The notes under the pieces were generated by a model. The model did not search any database. It saw only the letters and a program-made list of their open reading frames with translations, and had not been told where the DNA came from. A stretch of DNA of 64,000 nt from JADLHS01 sp044225555 (GTDB lineage Bacteria; Verrucomicrobiota; Verrucomicrobiia; Limisphaerales; JADLHS01): positions 1 to 64,000 of the forward strand of contig JBGAIM010000003.1 of assembly GCA_044225555.1 (NCBI GenBank). The letters are read 5' to 3'. Shown one piece after another: positions 1-8,922 of the stretch. Made by a program: the position numbers and the translations under genes. Numbering within the stretch: the stretch's first letter is position 1; every line of letters begins with the position of its first letter.

Positions 1-864
1 GGTGGTTGGTTGGTCGCCAGCCGCGCGTTGCGCCCGATGCAGACCATTGCCGAGACGGCAGAGCGCGTGACCGCCCGAGGGCTGGACGCGCGCATTCCGG
101 TGCTCAACGAAGATCCCGAGATCGCCCGCGTCATTCAGGTGCTGAATCGCATGATGGATCGGCTGGAAACGAGCTTTCGTCAGGCGACACGCTTCAGCGC
201 CGATGCTTCGCATGAATTAAAAACACCGCTCGCCATCATGCAGGGCGAATTGGAGAACGCGCTGCAAGCCGCTGCCCCCGGGTCGTCGGAGCAGCAACTC
301 TTCACGAACCTGCTGGAAGAGGCGCAACGGTTGAAGGCCATCACCCAGAGTCTCCTGCTGCTGGCACAAGCCGATGCCGGCCAACTCAAGCTCGCGCTCG
401 AACCAGTGGATTTGAGCGCCGAGCTGGAAGGCATGGTCGAAGACGCCCGCGTTCTTGGTGCCGATCACCGACTGACTTTCGAAACGCACATTCCAGCGGG
501 CGCACGCGTTCCAGCGGACCGCGCGCTGTTGCACACGGCGCTGTTCAACCTCATCACCAATGCCATCAAGTACAACCAGCCGGACGGTTTGATCGAGGTG
601 CGCATGGAATCATTGCCAGGCAAGACTACTTTAACCATCGGCAATGCCGGACCGGGCATTGCGGAGGGAGACCGGGCCAAGGTGTTTGAACGCTTTTACC
701 ACGTCGGGCCGGCGGACGCCCCGCGTGTGGACGGCCTAGGTCTGGGCCTGAGTCTGGCGCGCGAAATTGTGCGCGCGCATGGCGGTGAATTATCGTTGCA
801 GGAGAGCCGCCCGGGCTGGACTTGCTTCGTTGTGACACTCGAGCTGCCGCCGGCCAGTAGTTGA
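1..864 (+). CDS. Sensor histidine kinase, 5' end outside window
   Basis: This is the C-terminal part of a membrane sensor kinase. The reading frame is already open at base 1, so the N-terminus (sensor and first membrane segment) is missing. The visible order is the end of a membrane segment, a HAMP-like linker (about residues 5-60), a HisKA box with ASHELKTPLA (phospho-His near residue 71), and an HATPase domain with an N box (NLITNAIKYN) and the G boxes GPGIAEGD and GLGLGLSLA. It ends 89 bases before the export operon that follows on the same strand, so it may control that system. Its partner response regulator would lie upstream of the window. The kinase class is clear; the signal is unknown. 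Confidence 0.9.
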   Translation, partial: GGWLVASRALRPMQTIAETAERVTARGLDARIPVLNEDPEIARVIQVLNRMMDRLETSFRQATRFSADASHELKTPLAIMQGELENALQAAAPGSSEQQLFTNLLEEAQRLKAITQSLLLLAQADAGQLKLALEPVDLSAELEGMVEDARVLGADHRLTFETHIPAGARVPADRALLHTALFNLITNAIKYNQPDGLIEVRMESLPGKTTLTIGNAGPGIAEGDRAKVFERFYHVGPADAPRVDGLGLGLSLAREIVRAHGGELSLQESRPGWTCFVVTLELPPASS

Positions 865-953
865 CCTGTGTCAAGACACGCCCGCCTGCTCCCAGCTATC
901 CTGACTGTGACGGCAGCTGAACAGGTGGTGCTCGAATTGAAGGAATGATCCTC

Positions 954-2093
954 ATGCGAAAGAACTGGAAATGGTTGGTGGTGCTCGCCCTCGCGGTGCT
1001 CGTGGTGGTGCGCTTCAAACTCGCGGCCACGCCGGTCGTGGCGCACGTCGTGGAAAAAACGGTTGTGGATGCCGAGGTGATGGGCACGGGCACGCTGGAG
1101 GCACGCGTCAAGACCACGATCAGCCCGCGCATTCAGGAACGCTTGGCCGAGGTGCTGGTGGATCAGGGCGAATCCGTGAAGGCCGGGCAACTCCTCGCCC
1201 GGCTCGACGACGGTGAACTCAAGCGTCAGGTGGAAGTGGCCGAAGCAGCGCTCGCCAGTGCCAAGGCGACCGCCGAACGGGTGCGCGTGGACGAGGTGCG
1301 CGCGCAGGCCGTCGAACGTCAGGCGCAGCAAGATCACAAACGCGTCACCGATTTGCTCGCGACGAAGGTGAGTTCGCAGGCCGAGATGGACAAGGCGATC
1401 GAGCAGTTGCACGTGGCCGAATCCGATCTGCACCGCGCCCGCGCCGCTACGGTTGAAGCGCAACAACAGGTCAACACCGCGGAGAGAAATCTCGCCTACC
1501 AGCAGGAGCGCCTCGGCTTCACCCGCATTCTGAGTCCGTACGACGGCTTGGTCACGCGGCGCGATCGCGATCCGGGCGGCGTCGTGGTGCCGGGCAGTTC
1601 ACTGCTGCAAATCATTTCTACAAACGAGATCTGGATTTCCGCCTGGGTGGATGAGACGGCGTCCACCGGGCTGCACACCGGCCAGGTGGCGCGCGTGGTG
1701 TTCCGCTCGGCGGCCGAGAAAAGTTATCCCGGCACGGTGGCTCGCCTCGGTCGCGAGACGGATCGCGAGACGCGCGAATTTCTCGTGGACGTGCGCGTGC
1801 AGGAGCTGCCAGCCAACTGGACCATCGGCCAGCGCGCGGAGGTGTTCATTGAAACGAATCGCAAGTCCGACGCACTGGCGGTGCCGCAGCGCTTCATTCA
1901 ATGGCGCGACGCCAAGCCGGGCGTATTCGTGGCTGACGGCGGCAAGGCTGCGTGGCGCGACGTAGCGCTCGGGTTGCGTGGCGCGGATACAATAGAAATC
2001 ACGCAAGGTTTGGCTGCGGGGGAAACGGTAGTTGTGCCAGCCGGTCCCAAGCAATCGCCGCTGAAGTCCGGCCAACGCATCAAAGCGAAATGA
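954..2093 (+). CDS. HlyD-family periplasmic adaptor (DevB-like)
   Basis: Membrane fusion protein that would link an inner-membrane ABC transporter to an outer-membrane exit. A single N-terminal membrane anchor is followed by a biotinyl-lipoyl-like half (VLVDQGESVKAGQLLARLDD), a long Ala/Glu/Arg-rich coiled coil (roughly residues 90-170), the second lipoyl half (LSPYDGLVTRRDRDPGGVV) and beta-barrel regions. An ATG also exists at 945, but the AGGA at 941-944 touches it directly and sits 9 bases before the ATG at 954, so 954 is the better start. Permease and ATPase genes follow after a repeat element. Substrate cannot be told from the sequence. Confidence 0.88.
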   Translation: MRKNWKWLVVLALAVLVVVRFKLAATPVVAHVVEKTVVDAEVMGTGTLEARVKTTISPRIQERLAEVLVDQGESVKAGQLLARLDDGELKRQVEVAEAALASAKATAERVRVDEVRAQAVERQAQQDHKRVTDLLATKVSSQAEMDKAIEQLHVAESDLHRARAATVEAQQQVNTAERNLAYQQERLGFTRILSPYDGLVTRRDRDPGGVVVPGSSLLQIISTNEIWISAWVDETASTGLHTGQVARVVFRSAAEKSYPGTVARLGRETDRETREFLVDVRVQELPANWTIGQRAEVFIETNRKSDALAVPQRFIQWRDAKPGVFVADGGKAAWRDVALGLRGADTIEITQGLAAGETVVVPAGPKQSPLKSGQRIKAK

Positions 2094-2148
2094 AGCGTAG
2101 AAACCACTCTGGCTGCGAAAAAACACAAAGACTGCGGCGCGCGGCTTC

Positions 2149-2317
2149 CGTAGCGGCAGGCATCCTGCCTGCCGTAGAGGGCGTGCATCCTTGCCGCCCG
2201 GGACCCGCGTGGCCTTGCAACAGGCGCGAGCAAGTTCGCATGCCCTTGGTGATGCGTGAGGTTCTTTCCGCCGGGCTGGGAAGCCCGGCTCTACGGCAGG
2301 CAGGGATGCCTGCCGCC
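2149..2317. repeat. Intergenic palindromic repeat A, copy 1
   Basis: An element of about 169 bp between the adaptor and permease genes. Both ends carry the same inverted sequence: GGCAGGCATCC-TGCCTGCCG on the left and its complement on the right, each itself a hairpin. The interior contains a second hairpin region (TTTCCGCCGGGCTGGGAAGC). Two further copies lie at 10344 and 13649. It ends only 8 bases before the permease ATG, leaving no separate ribosome-binding site. It is non-coding and MITE/REP-like; no transposase is present. Confidence 0.85.
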
Positions 2318-2325
2318 ACCCCAAC

Positions 2326-3537
2326 ATGAATCTCGCCGCCAAAGACATTCGCCATAACTTCGGGCGGTTCGCATTGACCACCATCGGCATTGGTTTGCTG
2401 TTGATGATCGTGATGGGCATGGGTGGCATCTATCGCGGGCTGATTCGCGAGGCGACTTTGCTGATAGATAAAATCGGTGCGGACTTGTGGGTGGTACAGG
2501 GCGACACGCGCGGCCCGTTTGCCGAAATCTCCCGTGTCCCGGCCAGTCTTGAAGACCGTGTCCGCGCCGTGCCCGGGGTGGCGAGGGCGCGGCGCTTTGT
2601 GTCGCACACGGTGCAACGTGAGCATCGGGGCAAGCCGTTGCGGCTCGTGGTTCAAGGATTGTCGTGGCCCGACGATAACGGTGATTGGATTCCGCTCGTC
2701 GCCGGGCGGGCGCTTCGTCAGGCACATTACGAACTGATCGCGGATCGGTCGCTGGGGCTCGAACTCGGCGAGAAAGTGAAGCTGGGCAAGGACGTCTATG
2801 AAGTCGTCGGCCTCACGAGTGGGATGGTGGGTTCGGGTGGCGATGGTCTGGGGTTCTTCACAGTGAGTGACGCGCTGGCGATTCAATTCGATCTGCCCGG
2901 CGAAGCGCTGCGGCTGGAACGGCAATCCCGTCGCGCTCGCGTGGAAGGCGAGGACCTTGGGCAGGCACAACCGCTGTTACTCGAACGGGCGGTTGGCTCG
3001 GCCAGCGGCATTCCCACACTCACGCCGCCGCAAGTGAGTGCTGTCATGGTTTCGCTTCAGCCCGGCACGGACGCTGCGCGAGTGGCTGCCACCATTTCCA
3101 CCTGGGCGGACGTTAAGATTTATTCCCAAGCACAGCAGAAGGACCTGTTGCTCTCGGGCATGGTTGACAAGGCGCGCCGCCAGCTTGGCCTGTTCCGCGT
3201 GCTGCTCATCATCATCTCGACCATCATCCTCGCGTTGATCATTTACACGCTCACGCTCGACAAGATTCATGACATCGCGATGCTCAAACTGATGGGCGCG
3301 CGCAGTCGCGTGATCGCCGGGTTGATCCTCCAGCAGGCGTTGCTGATCGGGGCGCTGGGTTACGGGCTGGCGTATTGGCTGGGCACTTTCGCGTTCCCGA
3401 AGTTTCCGCGCCTCGTGGTGATCGAAACGCCTGATCTCGTTCAACTCGCCGTGATCGTGCTGGGTATTTCCGTGCTCGCGAGCCTGATTGGCATTGGCAA
3501 AGCCATGCGCGTGGAGCCGAACAAGGTGTTGTCATGA
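2326..3537 (+). CDS. ABC transporter permease, DevC/FtsX-like
   Basis: Inner-membrane permease of a MacB/DevC-type exporter. It has an N-terminal membrane segment (residues about 12-37), a large periplasmic domain (about 40-285) and three C-terminal membrane segments (FRVLLIIISTIILALIIY, the LILQQALLIGALGYGLAYW region, and VQLAVIVLGISVLASLIGIG). The 403-residue length and the topology fit FtsX-fold permeases. Its stop codon overlaps the ATG of the ATPase by the ATGA pattern, so the two are translationally coupled. With the preceding HlyD adaptor it forms a DevBCA-type set. The substrate (glycolipid, peptide or other) is not predictable. Confidence 0.88.
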   Translation: MNLAAKDIRHNFGRFALTTIGIGLLLMIVMGMGGIYRGLIREATLLIDKIGADLWVVQGDTRGPFAEISRVPASLEDRVRAVPGVARARRFVSHTVQREHRGKPLRLVVQGLSWPDDNGDWIPLVAGRALRQAHYELIADRSLGLELGEKVKLGKDVYEVVGLTSGMVGSGGDGLGFFTVSDALAIQFDLPGEALRLERQSRRARVEGEDLGQAQPLLLERAVGSASGIPTLTPPQVSAVMVSLQPGTDAARVAATISTWADVKIYSQAQQKDLLLSGMVDKARRQLGLFRVLLIIISTIILALIIYTLTLDKIHDIAMLKLMGARSRVIAGLILQQALLIGALGYGLAYWLGTFAFPKFPRLVVIETPDLVQLAVIVLGISVLASLIGIGKAMRVEPNKVLS

Positions 3538-4235
3538 TCACTCCTGCCAACAGCACCCCCGCGGTCGAGGCCATCGGTCTGACCAAGATTTACGGCTCGG
3601 GCAATACCGAGGTCGTGGCGATGAAGGACGTCTCCCTGAGATTGGCGCGCGGCGAAGTGGCCGCCTTGCTGGGCCCAAGTGGCGCCGGCAAGTCCACGTT
3701 CCTCACCGCCATCGGCCTCATCAACCCTCCCACTTCGGGTCGCATTGTTCTCGGGGGCGAACCCGTGATGGACGGCGAACGTGCGTTGGTGGACGTGCGC
3801 GCCTACCGGCGGCAGCATCTGGGCTTTGTGTTCCAAAAGGCGAACCTCATTCCATTTCTCAATGCGGTGGAAAACGTCGCTGTGGCGATGGAGATCAACG
3901 ACGTCGCCCCGCGCGCCGCCCACAAACGCGCGCTGGAATTGCTTGATTATCTTGGCGTCGCCGACCGCGCGAAGAATCTCCCGGACGCGCTTTCCGGTGG
4001 CCAGCAACAACGGGTCGCCGTCGCCCGTGCGCTCGCGAATCAACCCAGCCTCATCCTGGCGGATGAACCCACTGCCGCGCTCGACAGTCATCGCGGCCGG
4101 CAGGTGATGGAGTTATTCCGCAAGGTTGCCCACGAACGCGGCTCGGCCGTCATCGTGGTGACCCACGACCACCGTTCGCTGGATGTTTTCGACCGAACTT
4201 ACGAGATGGAGGATGGGGAATTGCGCGCTGGATGA
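3534..4235 (+). CDS. ABC transporter ATP-binding protein, DevA/LolD-like
   Basis: ATPase that powers the adjacent permease. The Walker A motif is GPSGAGKST, the Q-loop region is VFQKANLIPF, the signature is LSGGQQQRVAVARAL, Walker B is LILADEPTAALD and the switch His is in VVTHDHRS. The 233-residue length fits the LolD/MacB/DevA group. The start overlaps the permease stop codon (ATGA). The downstream gap to 4306 holds a putative extracytoplasmic-function-type promoter, so the operon probably ends here. Confidence 0.93.
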   Translation: MITPANSTPAVEAIGLTKIYGSGNTEVVAMKDVSLRLARGEVAALLGPSGAGKSTFLTAIGLINPPTSGRIVLGGEPVMDGERALVDVRAYRRQHLGFVFQKANLIPFLNAVENVAVAMEINDVAPRAAHKRALELLDYLGVADRAKNLPDALSGGQQQRVAVARALANQPSLILADEPTAALDSHRGRQVMELFRKVAHERGSAVIVVTHDHRSLDVFDRTYEMEDGELRAG

Positions 4236-4260
4236 ATTCTCTTGGCCCTGCCATTCTCGG

Positions 4261-4288
4261 CGTAACCTTTTGCTGGCTCGTGGCTCTA
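4261..4288 (+). promoter_or_regulatory. Putative ECF-type promoter motif, copy 1 (YeeE operon)
   Basis: A 28-base block beginning CGTAACCTTTT and ending CGTGGCTCTA aligns without gaps with four other blocks in the window (13810, 14766, 40321, 42340). It ends 17 bases before the ATG at 4306. The shared TGTAAC-like and CGyGGCTC-like boxes at fixed distance look like -35 and -10 elements of an ECF sigma factor. This is inferred from recurrence in the same position before several genes. Confidence 0.5.
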
Positions 4289-4305
4289 GGACTCACAATT
4301 AAACT

Positions 4306-4881
4306 ATGAACGAACCAAACTGCGTCTCCGGGACTGACCGCGGCACCGACCGCGCCGATGCCAGAGCCCGCTGGAATCCCTATCTTGTTGGCATCGGCAT
4401 CGGCGTCCTAAGCTGGTTCGCCTTTGGTCTCGTGAACCAACCGCTGGGCATCACCACCTCCTTGTCGGCGGCCTCGAGCGTTTGTGCCCTGCCGGTCCTC
4501 GGCAGTGAGGGCGTGGCGCAGAATGCCTATTGGGCCAAGACGCCCTTCAAGTGGGATGGCGGCATGTTGTTTCTGGTGGGCACATTCCTCGGCAGCCTGC
4601 TGAGCGCGCTCGTCAGCCGCACGTTCCGCTGGGAAAAAGTTCCGGCAACGTGGTCGCAACGATTCGGCGCGTCGACCCCCAAGCGACTCGTGGCGGCCTT
4701 CGTGGGCGGCGTCATCATCATGTTCGGCGCGCGCATGGCGGGCGGCTGCACGAGCGGACACGGCATCAGCGGCTCGCTCCAGTTGGCGTTGAGCAGTTGG
4801 ACTTTCTTCCTGACGATGTTTGCGACGGGCATTCTGACCGCGCTCGTTCTTTTCCCCCAACGGACGAGTGCCTCCAAGTAG
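4306..4881 (+). CDS. YeeE/YedE-family sulfur transporter half
   Basis: Integral membrane protein of the YeeE/YedE (DUF395) family, members of which move thiosulfate or other sulfur compounds. Several hydrophobic segments are visible, together with the family hallmark GARMAGGCTSGHGISG near residues 144-160, whose Cys is thought to take part in sulfur relay. At 191 residues it is a half-size protein; the partner half follows at 4905. A gap of 23 bases separates them, so they are presumably co-transcribed from the motif at 4261. A role in sulfur uptake fits the thiol and rhodanese genes nearby, but substrate specificity is inferred. Confidence 0.85.
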   Translation: MNEPNCVSGTDRGTDRADARARWNPYLVGIGIGVLSWFAFGLVNQPLGITTSLSAASSVCALPVLGSEGVAQNAYWAKTPFKWDGGMLFLVGTFLGSLLSALVSRTFRWEKVPATWSQRFGASTPKRLVAAFVGGVIIMFGARMAGGCTSGHGISGSLQLALSSWTFFLTMFATGILTALVLFPQRTSASK

Positions 4882-4904
4882 ATCAACTGCGCCTTTACTC
4901 GATT

Positions 4905-5486
4905 ATGAATTTCCCTGTCTCGGCTGAAACTGCTCGCTGGCTGGCGATTCCCATGGGCATCGTCTTTGGCGTTCTGCTGCATCGCGGCGGCGTGGCCAAT
5001 TACAACGTGATCGTGAACCAGTTTCGATTCAAAGATTTCACCGTGCTCAAAGTCATGTTCACGGCGATCATCGTCGGCGGCATCGGCGTGTTGCTGTTGA
5101 AAAGCACCGGGCACGCGCAATATCACATCAAGCCGGCGAACATGCTCGGCGTCGCGCTCGGCGCAGCTTTGTTTGGCGTGGGCATGGTGCTTTACGGTTA
5201 TTGTCCGGGAACCGGCGTCGCGGCGGTGGCCACGGGCAGCCTTCATGCGCTGAGCGGTTTTGTCGGGATGCTGCTGGGGGGCGTGCTCTACGCGTTGAGT
5301 TTCCCCTGGGTCGAGGCGCACATTCAAAAGGTCGCCGCGCTCGGGAAGGTGCGCCTGCCTGATGTGACCGGGGTGCCGGACTGGGGTTGGTTTGGGATTC
5401 TCTGCGCCATCGCGGGCGTGGTCTTCTGGCTGATTGAAGCGCGATTCAAGCCGGGCACGGAAGGCAGAACCACTGATCCGCGTTGA
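4905..5486 (+). CDS. YeeE/YedE-like membrane protein, second half (DUF6691 type)
   Basis: Second half of the split sulfur-transport pair. It begins with a membrane segment and contains GYCPGTGVAAVATGS (about residues 100-114), the counterpart of the Cys-containing YeeE motif. About four further hydrophobic segments follow, with a polar C-terminus. The open frame extends upstream to 4530, but that part is the shadow of the first half gene, so the ATG at 4905 (MNFPVSAETARW) is chosen. Length is 193 residues. It probably works with the 4306 product as one transporter. Confidence 0.85.
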   Translation: MNFPVSAETARWLAIPMGIVFGVLLHRGGVANYNVIVNQFRFKDFTVLKVMFTAIIVGGIGVLLLKSTGHAQYHIKPANMLGVALGAALFGVGMVLYGYCPGTGVAAVATGSLHALSGFVGMLLGGVLYALSFPWVEAHIQKVAALGKVRLPDVTGVPDWGWFGILCAIAGVVFWLIEARFKPGTEGRTTDPR

Positions 5487-5630
5487 TCGACGCTCATTCG
5501 GCAAGGATGGTAACCTGTCGGCTGCTTGGGCGCGGTGTGAACTCTGAGCCTTGGCGGTTGAGGAGCGTTCGGGTTGAAACCAAATTCGGGTGACGACAAC
5601 GCCACCCGAACTGGCTGTGAGTTCAGACGA

Positions 5631-5972
5631 TTATTTCTGCGTTTGGGCCGAACCGTTCACCGGGCAGTTGCCCATGCCGGCACGGGGGCCGGTTCCGTCA
5701 CAAGCTCCGCGCCGCTGACCCTTGCCCTGACCCTGACCCTGGCCTTTGCCCTGACCGAGACCCGGGCAGTTGGCTCGCGGACCGCCATTGGGGCAGACCC
5801 CGCCGTTCTTCTCGATGCACGCCGCCTGACGCGCCGCGCGTTCCGCATCCGACTTCGGCGGGCCACCGTAACCCTTGCCATTGCCCGGACCGTTGCCGGC
5901 GAAGGTTGAGGTCGTCAAGCCACCGAGCAGCAATGCTGCTGCGATCAAACCACTGATTACCGTGCGTTTCAT
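5631..5972 (-). CDS. Small secreted Gly/Gln-rich protein
   Basis: Unrecognised 113-residue protein. A clear signal peptide (residues 1-24, MKRTVISGLIAAALLLGG then TSTFAG) is followed by a low-complexity Gly/Asn/Pro/Lys region with GQGKGQGQGQGKGQ and several Cys residues. The reading frame extends upstream, but the ATG at 5972 has AAAGGA six bases before it and begins the signal peptide. It is divergent from the NtrC-type operon at 6160 and shares its intergenic region. It may be an envelope or extracellular product controlled with that system; function is unknown. Confidence 0.7.
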   Translation of the reverse strand: MKRTVISGLIAAALLLGGLTTSTFAGNGPGNGKGYGGPPKSDAERAARQAACIEKNGGVCPNGGPRANCPGLGQGKGQGQGQGKGQRRGACDGTGPRAGMGNCPVNGSAQTQK

Positions 5973-6103
5973 AACTGTCCTTTCGTTTAACTGTGTTCTC
6001 GTTCTTGTTCGGCGCAGCCGCTGCGCTCGCTTCAATAGAACAGACCATGGCCGCATGAACGAAGTCCGCAGGTACAGATGACAATACTGTAATGCTCCGC
6101 GGG

Positions 6104-6132
6104 TTGACATCGGGTGGTGTTGGACGGTTAAT
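6104..6132 (+). promoter_or_regulatory. Possible sigma70-type promoter before 6160
   Basis: TTGACA at 6104-6109 is followed after 17 bases by GTTAAT at 6127-6132, a perfect -35 box and a four-of-six -10 box. It lies 28 bases upstream of the response-regulator start, which has GAGG as its ribosome-binding site. This is a short-motif match only. Confidence 0.45.
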
Positions 6133-6159
6133 GGAAGTGGGTAAAACACCGAGGTCATT

Positions 6160-7578
6160 ATGAACGACGGGAACGAGCAGGCGCTGGCGGGATTGAGCGT
6201 TTTGGTGGTGGACGACGAAGCCTTGTTGCGCCGGAGACTGGCGGCACACCTCGAAGCGCTAGGGGCAGATGTGACCAGTGTGGAAACTCTCGCGGCGGCG
6301 CGAAATCAGATCGCGGCTCTGGAATTCGATTTCGTATTGCTCGACATCCACCTGCCGGACGGGCTGGGTCTGGACCTGTTGCGTACGGGGACCATCCCGC
6401 CAACCACCGGCGTCGTGGTGATGACGGCGCAGGGCGGAGTGGAGGGCGCCGTGGAGGCGATGCGATTGGGCGCGCTGGATTATCTGGTCAAGCCGTTCGA
6501 TCCGGCCTTGCTGCCGCTTGTCATGCGGCGCGCCCGTCAGGCGCGGCAATCGTCGCGGGTGGCCGAACACGTGCAGGAGACCGCGCGCGAACTGCGCTTC
6601 TTCTTCGGTGACTCCCTTTCGCAACTGCGCGAGCAACTGGACAAAATCATCGCCGCCGACCGCCGCCTGCAAACGCGATTGGCCCCCGTGCTCATCCTCG
6701 GCGAAACGGGCACCGGCAAATCCAGCCTGGCGCGTTGGTTGCACGGGAACGGCCCGCGCGCGACGCAGCCCCTCATTGAGGTGAATTGCTCCGCCTTGCC
6801 GGACTCGCTCGCGGAATCTGAATTGTTCGGTCACGAACGCGGTGCGTTCACCGACGCACGTACGGCGCGGCAAGGGCTGTTCGAGGCCGCGCACGGTGGA
6901 ACCCTGTTCCTCGACGAATTGCCCAGCCTGTCGTCAGCGGCGCAGGCCAAGGTGCTCACGGCAATTGAAGATCGCAAAATCCGCCGGCTCGGTGGCAATC
7001 GCCAGATCGAAGTGGACGTGAGGATTATTGCTGCGACCAGCCGTGATTTGCGGGCGGCGGTGGAATCGGGCGAATTTCGTGAGGACTTGCTGCAACGGTT
7101 GGATTTGTTCCGGGTGAATCTTCCGGCGCTACGGGAGCGGGGCGATGACATCCTGAAACTCGCCGGGCATCTGCTGGCTCAACTTTGCCGGCAGCATCGC
7201 CTGCCGCTGCGTCAGATCACCGAAGAGGGTAAACGCCGTTTGCTGGCGTATCGCTGGCCGGGCAATGTGCGCGAACTGGCCCATGAACTGGAACGCGGCC
7301 TGGTGTTCGAGCAATCCGCCGCGTTGGACTTCGCGCATCTACCGGCCGGGGCGGCGACACCAAACGTGGCCCCGGTAGTCGGAAGCGAATGGTTGAATCC
7401 TGGGTTCACCTTTCCAGAACAAGGGTTCGTGCTTGAAGATGCCATGAATCGGCTGGTGCAACTCGCATTGAGCCAGTCGCGCGGGAATGTTTCGCAAGCA
7501 GCCCGGATGCTTGGCGTGACGCGCGACTTTGTGCGGTATCGGTTGCATGGGGATCGGAAGGAAAAGGGTGAGCCATGA
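6160..7578 (+). CDS. NtrC-family sigma54 response regulator
   Basis: Cytoplasmic activator of sigma54 promoters. The receiver domain covers about residues 12-125, with phospho-Asp 62 in LLDIHLPDG and Lys 111. The AAA+ domain has Walker A GETGTGKS (181-188), the sigma54-contact loop as GAFTDA (228-233, D in place of the usual second G) and Walker B GGTLFLDEL. The C-terminus carries a Fis-type helix-turn-helix (SRGNVSQAARMLGVTRDFVRYRL). It overlaps the next gene by ATGA and forms an operon with a beta-barrel gene and a histidine kinase, its likely partner. A sigma54 promoter at 10645, just past the operon, is the obvious target candidate. Confidence 0.95.
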   Translation: MNDGNEQALAGLSVLVVDDEALLRRRLAAHLEALGADVTSVETLAAARNQIAALEFDFVLLDIHLPDGLGLDLLRTGTIPPTTGVVVMTAQGGVEGAVEAMRLGALDYLVKPFDPALLPLVMRRARQARQSSRVAEHVQETARELRFFFGDSLSQLREQLDKIIAADRRLQTRLAPVLILGETGTGKSSLARWLHGNGPRATQPLIEVNCSALPDSLAESELFGHERGAFTDARTARQGLFEAAHGGTLFLDELPSLSSAAQAKVLTAIEDRKIRRLGGNRQIEVDVRIIAATSRDLRAAVESGEFREDLLQRLDLFRVNLPALRERGDDILKLAGHLLAQLCRQHRLPLRQITEEGKRRLLAYRWPGNVRELAHELERGLVFEQSAALDFAHLPAGAATPNVAPVVGSEWLNPGFTFPEQGFVLEDAMNRLVQLALSQSRGNVSQAARMLGVTRDFVRYRLHGDRKEKGEP

Positions 7579-8903
7579 ACGCGGAGACTTCAATTCGTGC
7601 GCGCAAGAAGATCGCCACGCTGTTTCCCCTCACCCCGGCCCTCTCCCTAGAGGAGAGGGAGAATTGCCGCCAGTTCCAGACGAATACGGGATGGTGCCTT
7701 TGCTGGACGAGTGTCGGACTGACTCGAGTCGGACGAACGCTGTTCCCTCTCCCCGAGGGAGAGTGTCAGGGTGAGGGGAAACGCGACGTCCAAACGCATG
7801 CCGCTGCGTTTTCGGCCGCAGTCCAAATCATCGCGAGCCTTCTGCTATTACAGGTTCCCCTCGCTCACTCAGCAACCAATGCTGAACCCCCCGCGGTCTG
7901 GGACAACACCGCGCGGGCGACCACGGGCTTCGGCTATAGCGACAATGTCATGCGCTCAAGTGTCGCGCCGGAAAGCAGCGGGTTCTACAACGTGTCGGCG
8001 GACGCGTCCTTCATCCGCTTTGCCGAGAGCGGCGCGTATCTCACGTTTTTCGTGCTCGGTGACTACACCAAGTATTTTGACGCGCCGTCGGTGGGCTACG
8101 AGGAGTTTTTCTCGGGCACAGCGCAAGCGGTGACGCCGCTCGGAACCCAGGACCAACTGGGGGGCGAGTTCAGTTATCTTTACCAACACCAGGTCGTGGA
8201 TGTTTCGGAAACCGAAGCGGTCCTGACGCGAATGTTGGTGGATGGACACACGTACACGCTTCGCCCGCATTGGAGACACACGTTTTCGCCCGCCTGGTCC
8301 ATGCAACTCGAAGTCGGGGGACTGCGCCAGCTTTACGGCGAAGACCTCTCTGATTACTGGGAAACGGCGACGCGGCTGAGTGTGATCCATCAATACGGCT
8401 ACCGATCGGAGCTTTCAATCGCGTACCAGCCGAAGCACATCTGGTATGACGATCGGGAACAGTTCGACGCGGCGGGGGTGGCGATGCCCGGTACGAGCCT
8501 GTACTACTGGCAGCACGAGGTCGGCGCGCAATGGCGACATCACTGGGACGAGACACGGCATTGGCGCACCACGACCCGGCTCAGTTACATGTTCAACCAG
8601 GACAACGGCTCGGGCTATTTCGACTACAACCGTGTGGTGTTCACCCAGCAGTTGCGCTGGACGAATCCGCTTTGGGAAATCAAAGGTGGCGTGCGCGTCG
8701 GCTGGTATTATTACCCGGTTCAACAGTTCAACAACGAGCAACTCGAGCGCTCCTATGTGGTGGTTGATTTGCGCGTCGAGCGGCGGTTGGGCAAATACTG
8801 GTTGCTCTACGTCAACGCCGAGCGCGAATGGAGCATGAGCAGTGATCCGGTGGAGGAATACAACGACTGGCTGGCCGGCGGCGGAGTCGGGGTGGAGTTT
8901 TAG
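7575..8903 (+). CDS. Outer-membrane beta-barrel-like protein with repeat-derived N-terminus
   Basis: The region after about residue 105 has alternating aromatic and polar strands (for example TTRLSYMFNQDNGSGYFDYN) and ends in an aromatic-rich VGVEF, as in outer-membrane barrels. A signal-peptide-like segment (IIASLLLLQVPLAHSA) lies around residues 85-100 rather than at the N-terminus. This is because the first 70 or so codons run through an inserted repeat at 7622-7782. The only usable start codon in frame seems to be the ATG at 7575, which overlaps the regulator stop. The gene sits between a sigma54 regulator and a kinase, so it may belong to the sensed or regulated envelope function. No family name is recognised. 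Confidence 0.7.
   Translation: MNAETSIRARKKIATLFPLTPALSLEERENCRQFQTNTGWCLCWTSVGLTRVGRTLFPLPEGECQGEGKRDVQTHAAAFSAAVQIIASLLLLQVPLAHSATNAEPPAVWDNTARATTGFGYSDNVMRSSVAPESSGFYNVSADASFIRFAESGAYLTFFVLGDYTKYFDAPSVGYEEFFSGTAQAVTPLGTQDQLGGEFSYLYQHQVVDVSETEAVLTRMLVDGHTYTLRPHWRHTFSPAWSMQLEVGGLRQLYGEDLSDYWETATRLSVIHQYGYRSELSIAYQPKHIWYDDREQFDAAGVAMPGTSLYYWQHEVGAQWRHHWDETRHWRTTTRLSYMFNQDNGSGYFDYNRVVFTQQLRWTNPLWEIKGGVRVGWYYYPVQQFNNEQLERSYVVVDLRVERRLGKYWLLYVNAEREWSMSSDPVEEYNDWLAGGGVGVEF
7622..7782. repeat. MITE-like repeat B inside the 5' end of the barrel gene
   Basis: A 161-bp element bounded by a perfect 13-bp inverted repeat, GTTTCCCCTCACC at 7622-7634 and its complement at 7770-7782. Inner arms CCTCTCCC and GGGAGAG add hairpins. 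The frame that reads LTPALSLEERE and the frame that reads SPHPGPLPRGEGE are the familiar translations of this dispersed bacterial repeat type. The length is not a multiple of three, and no clear target duplication was found. Confidence 0.85.
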
Positions 8904-8922
8904 CTGAGCGACTGGAAACAGA

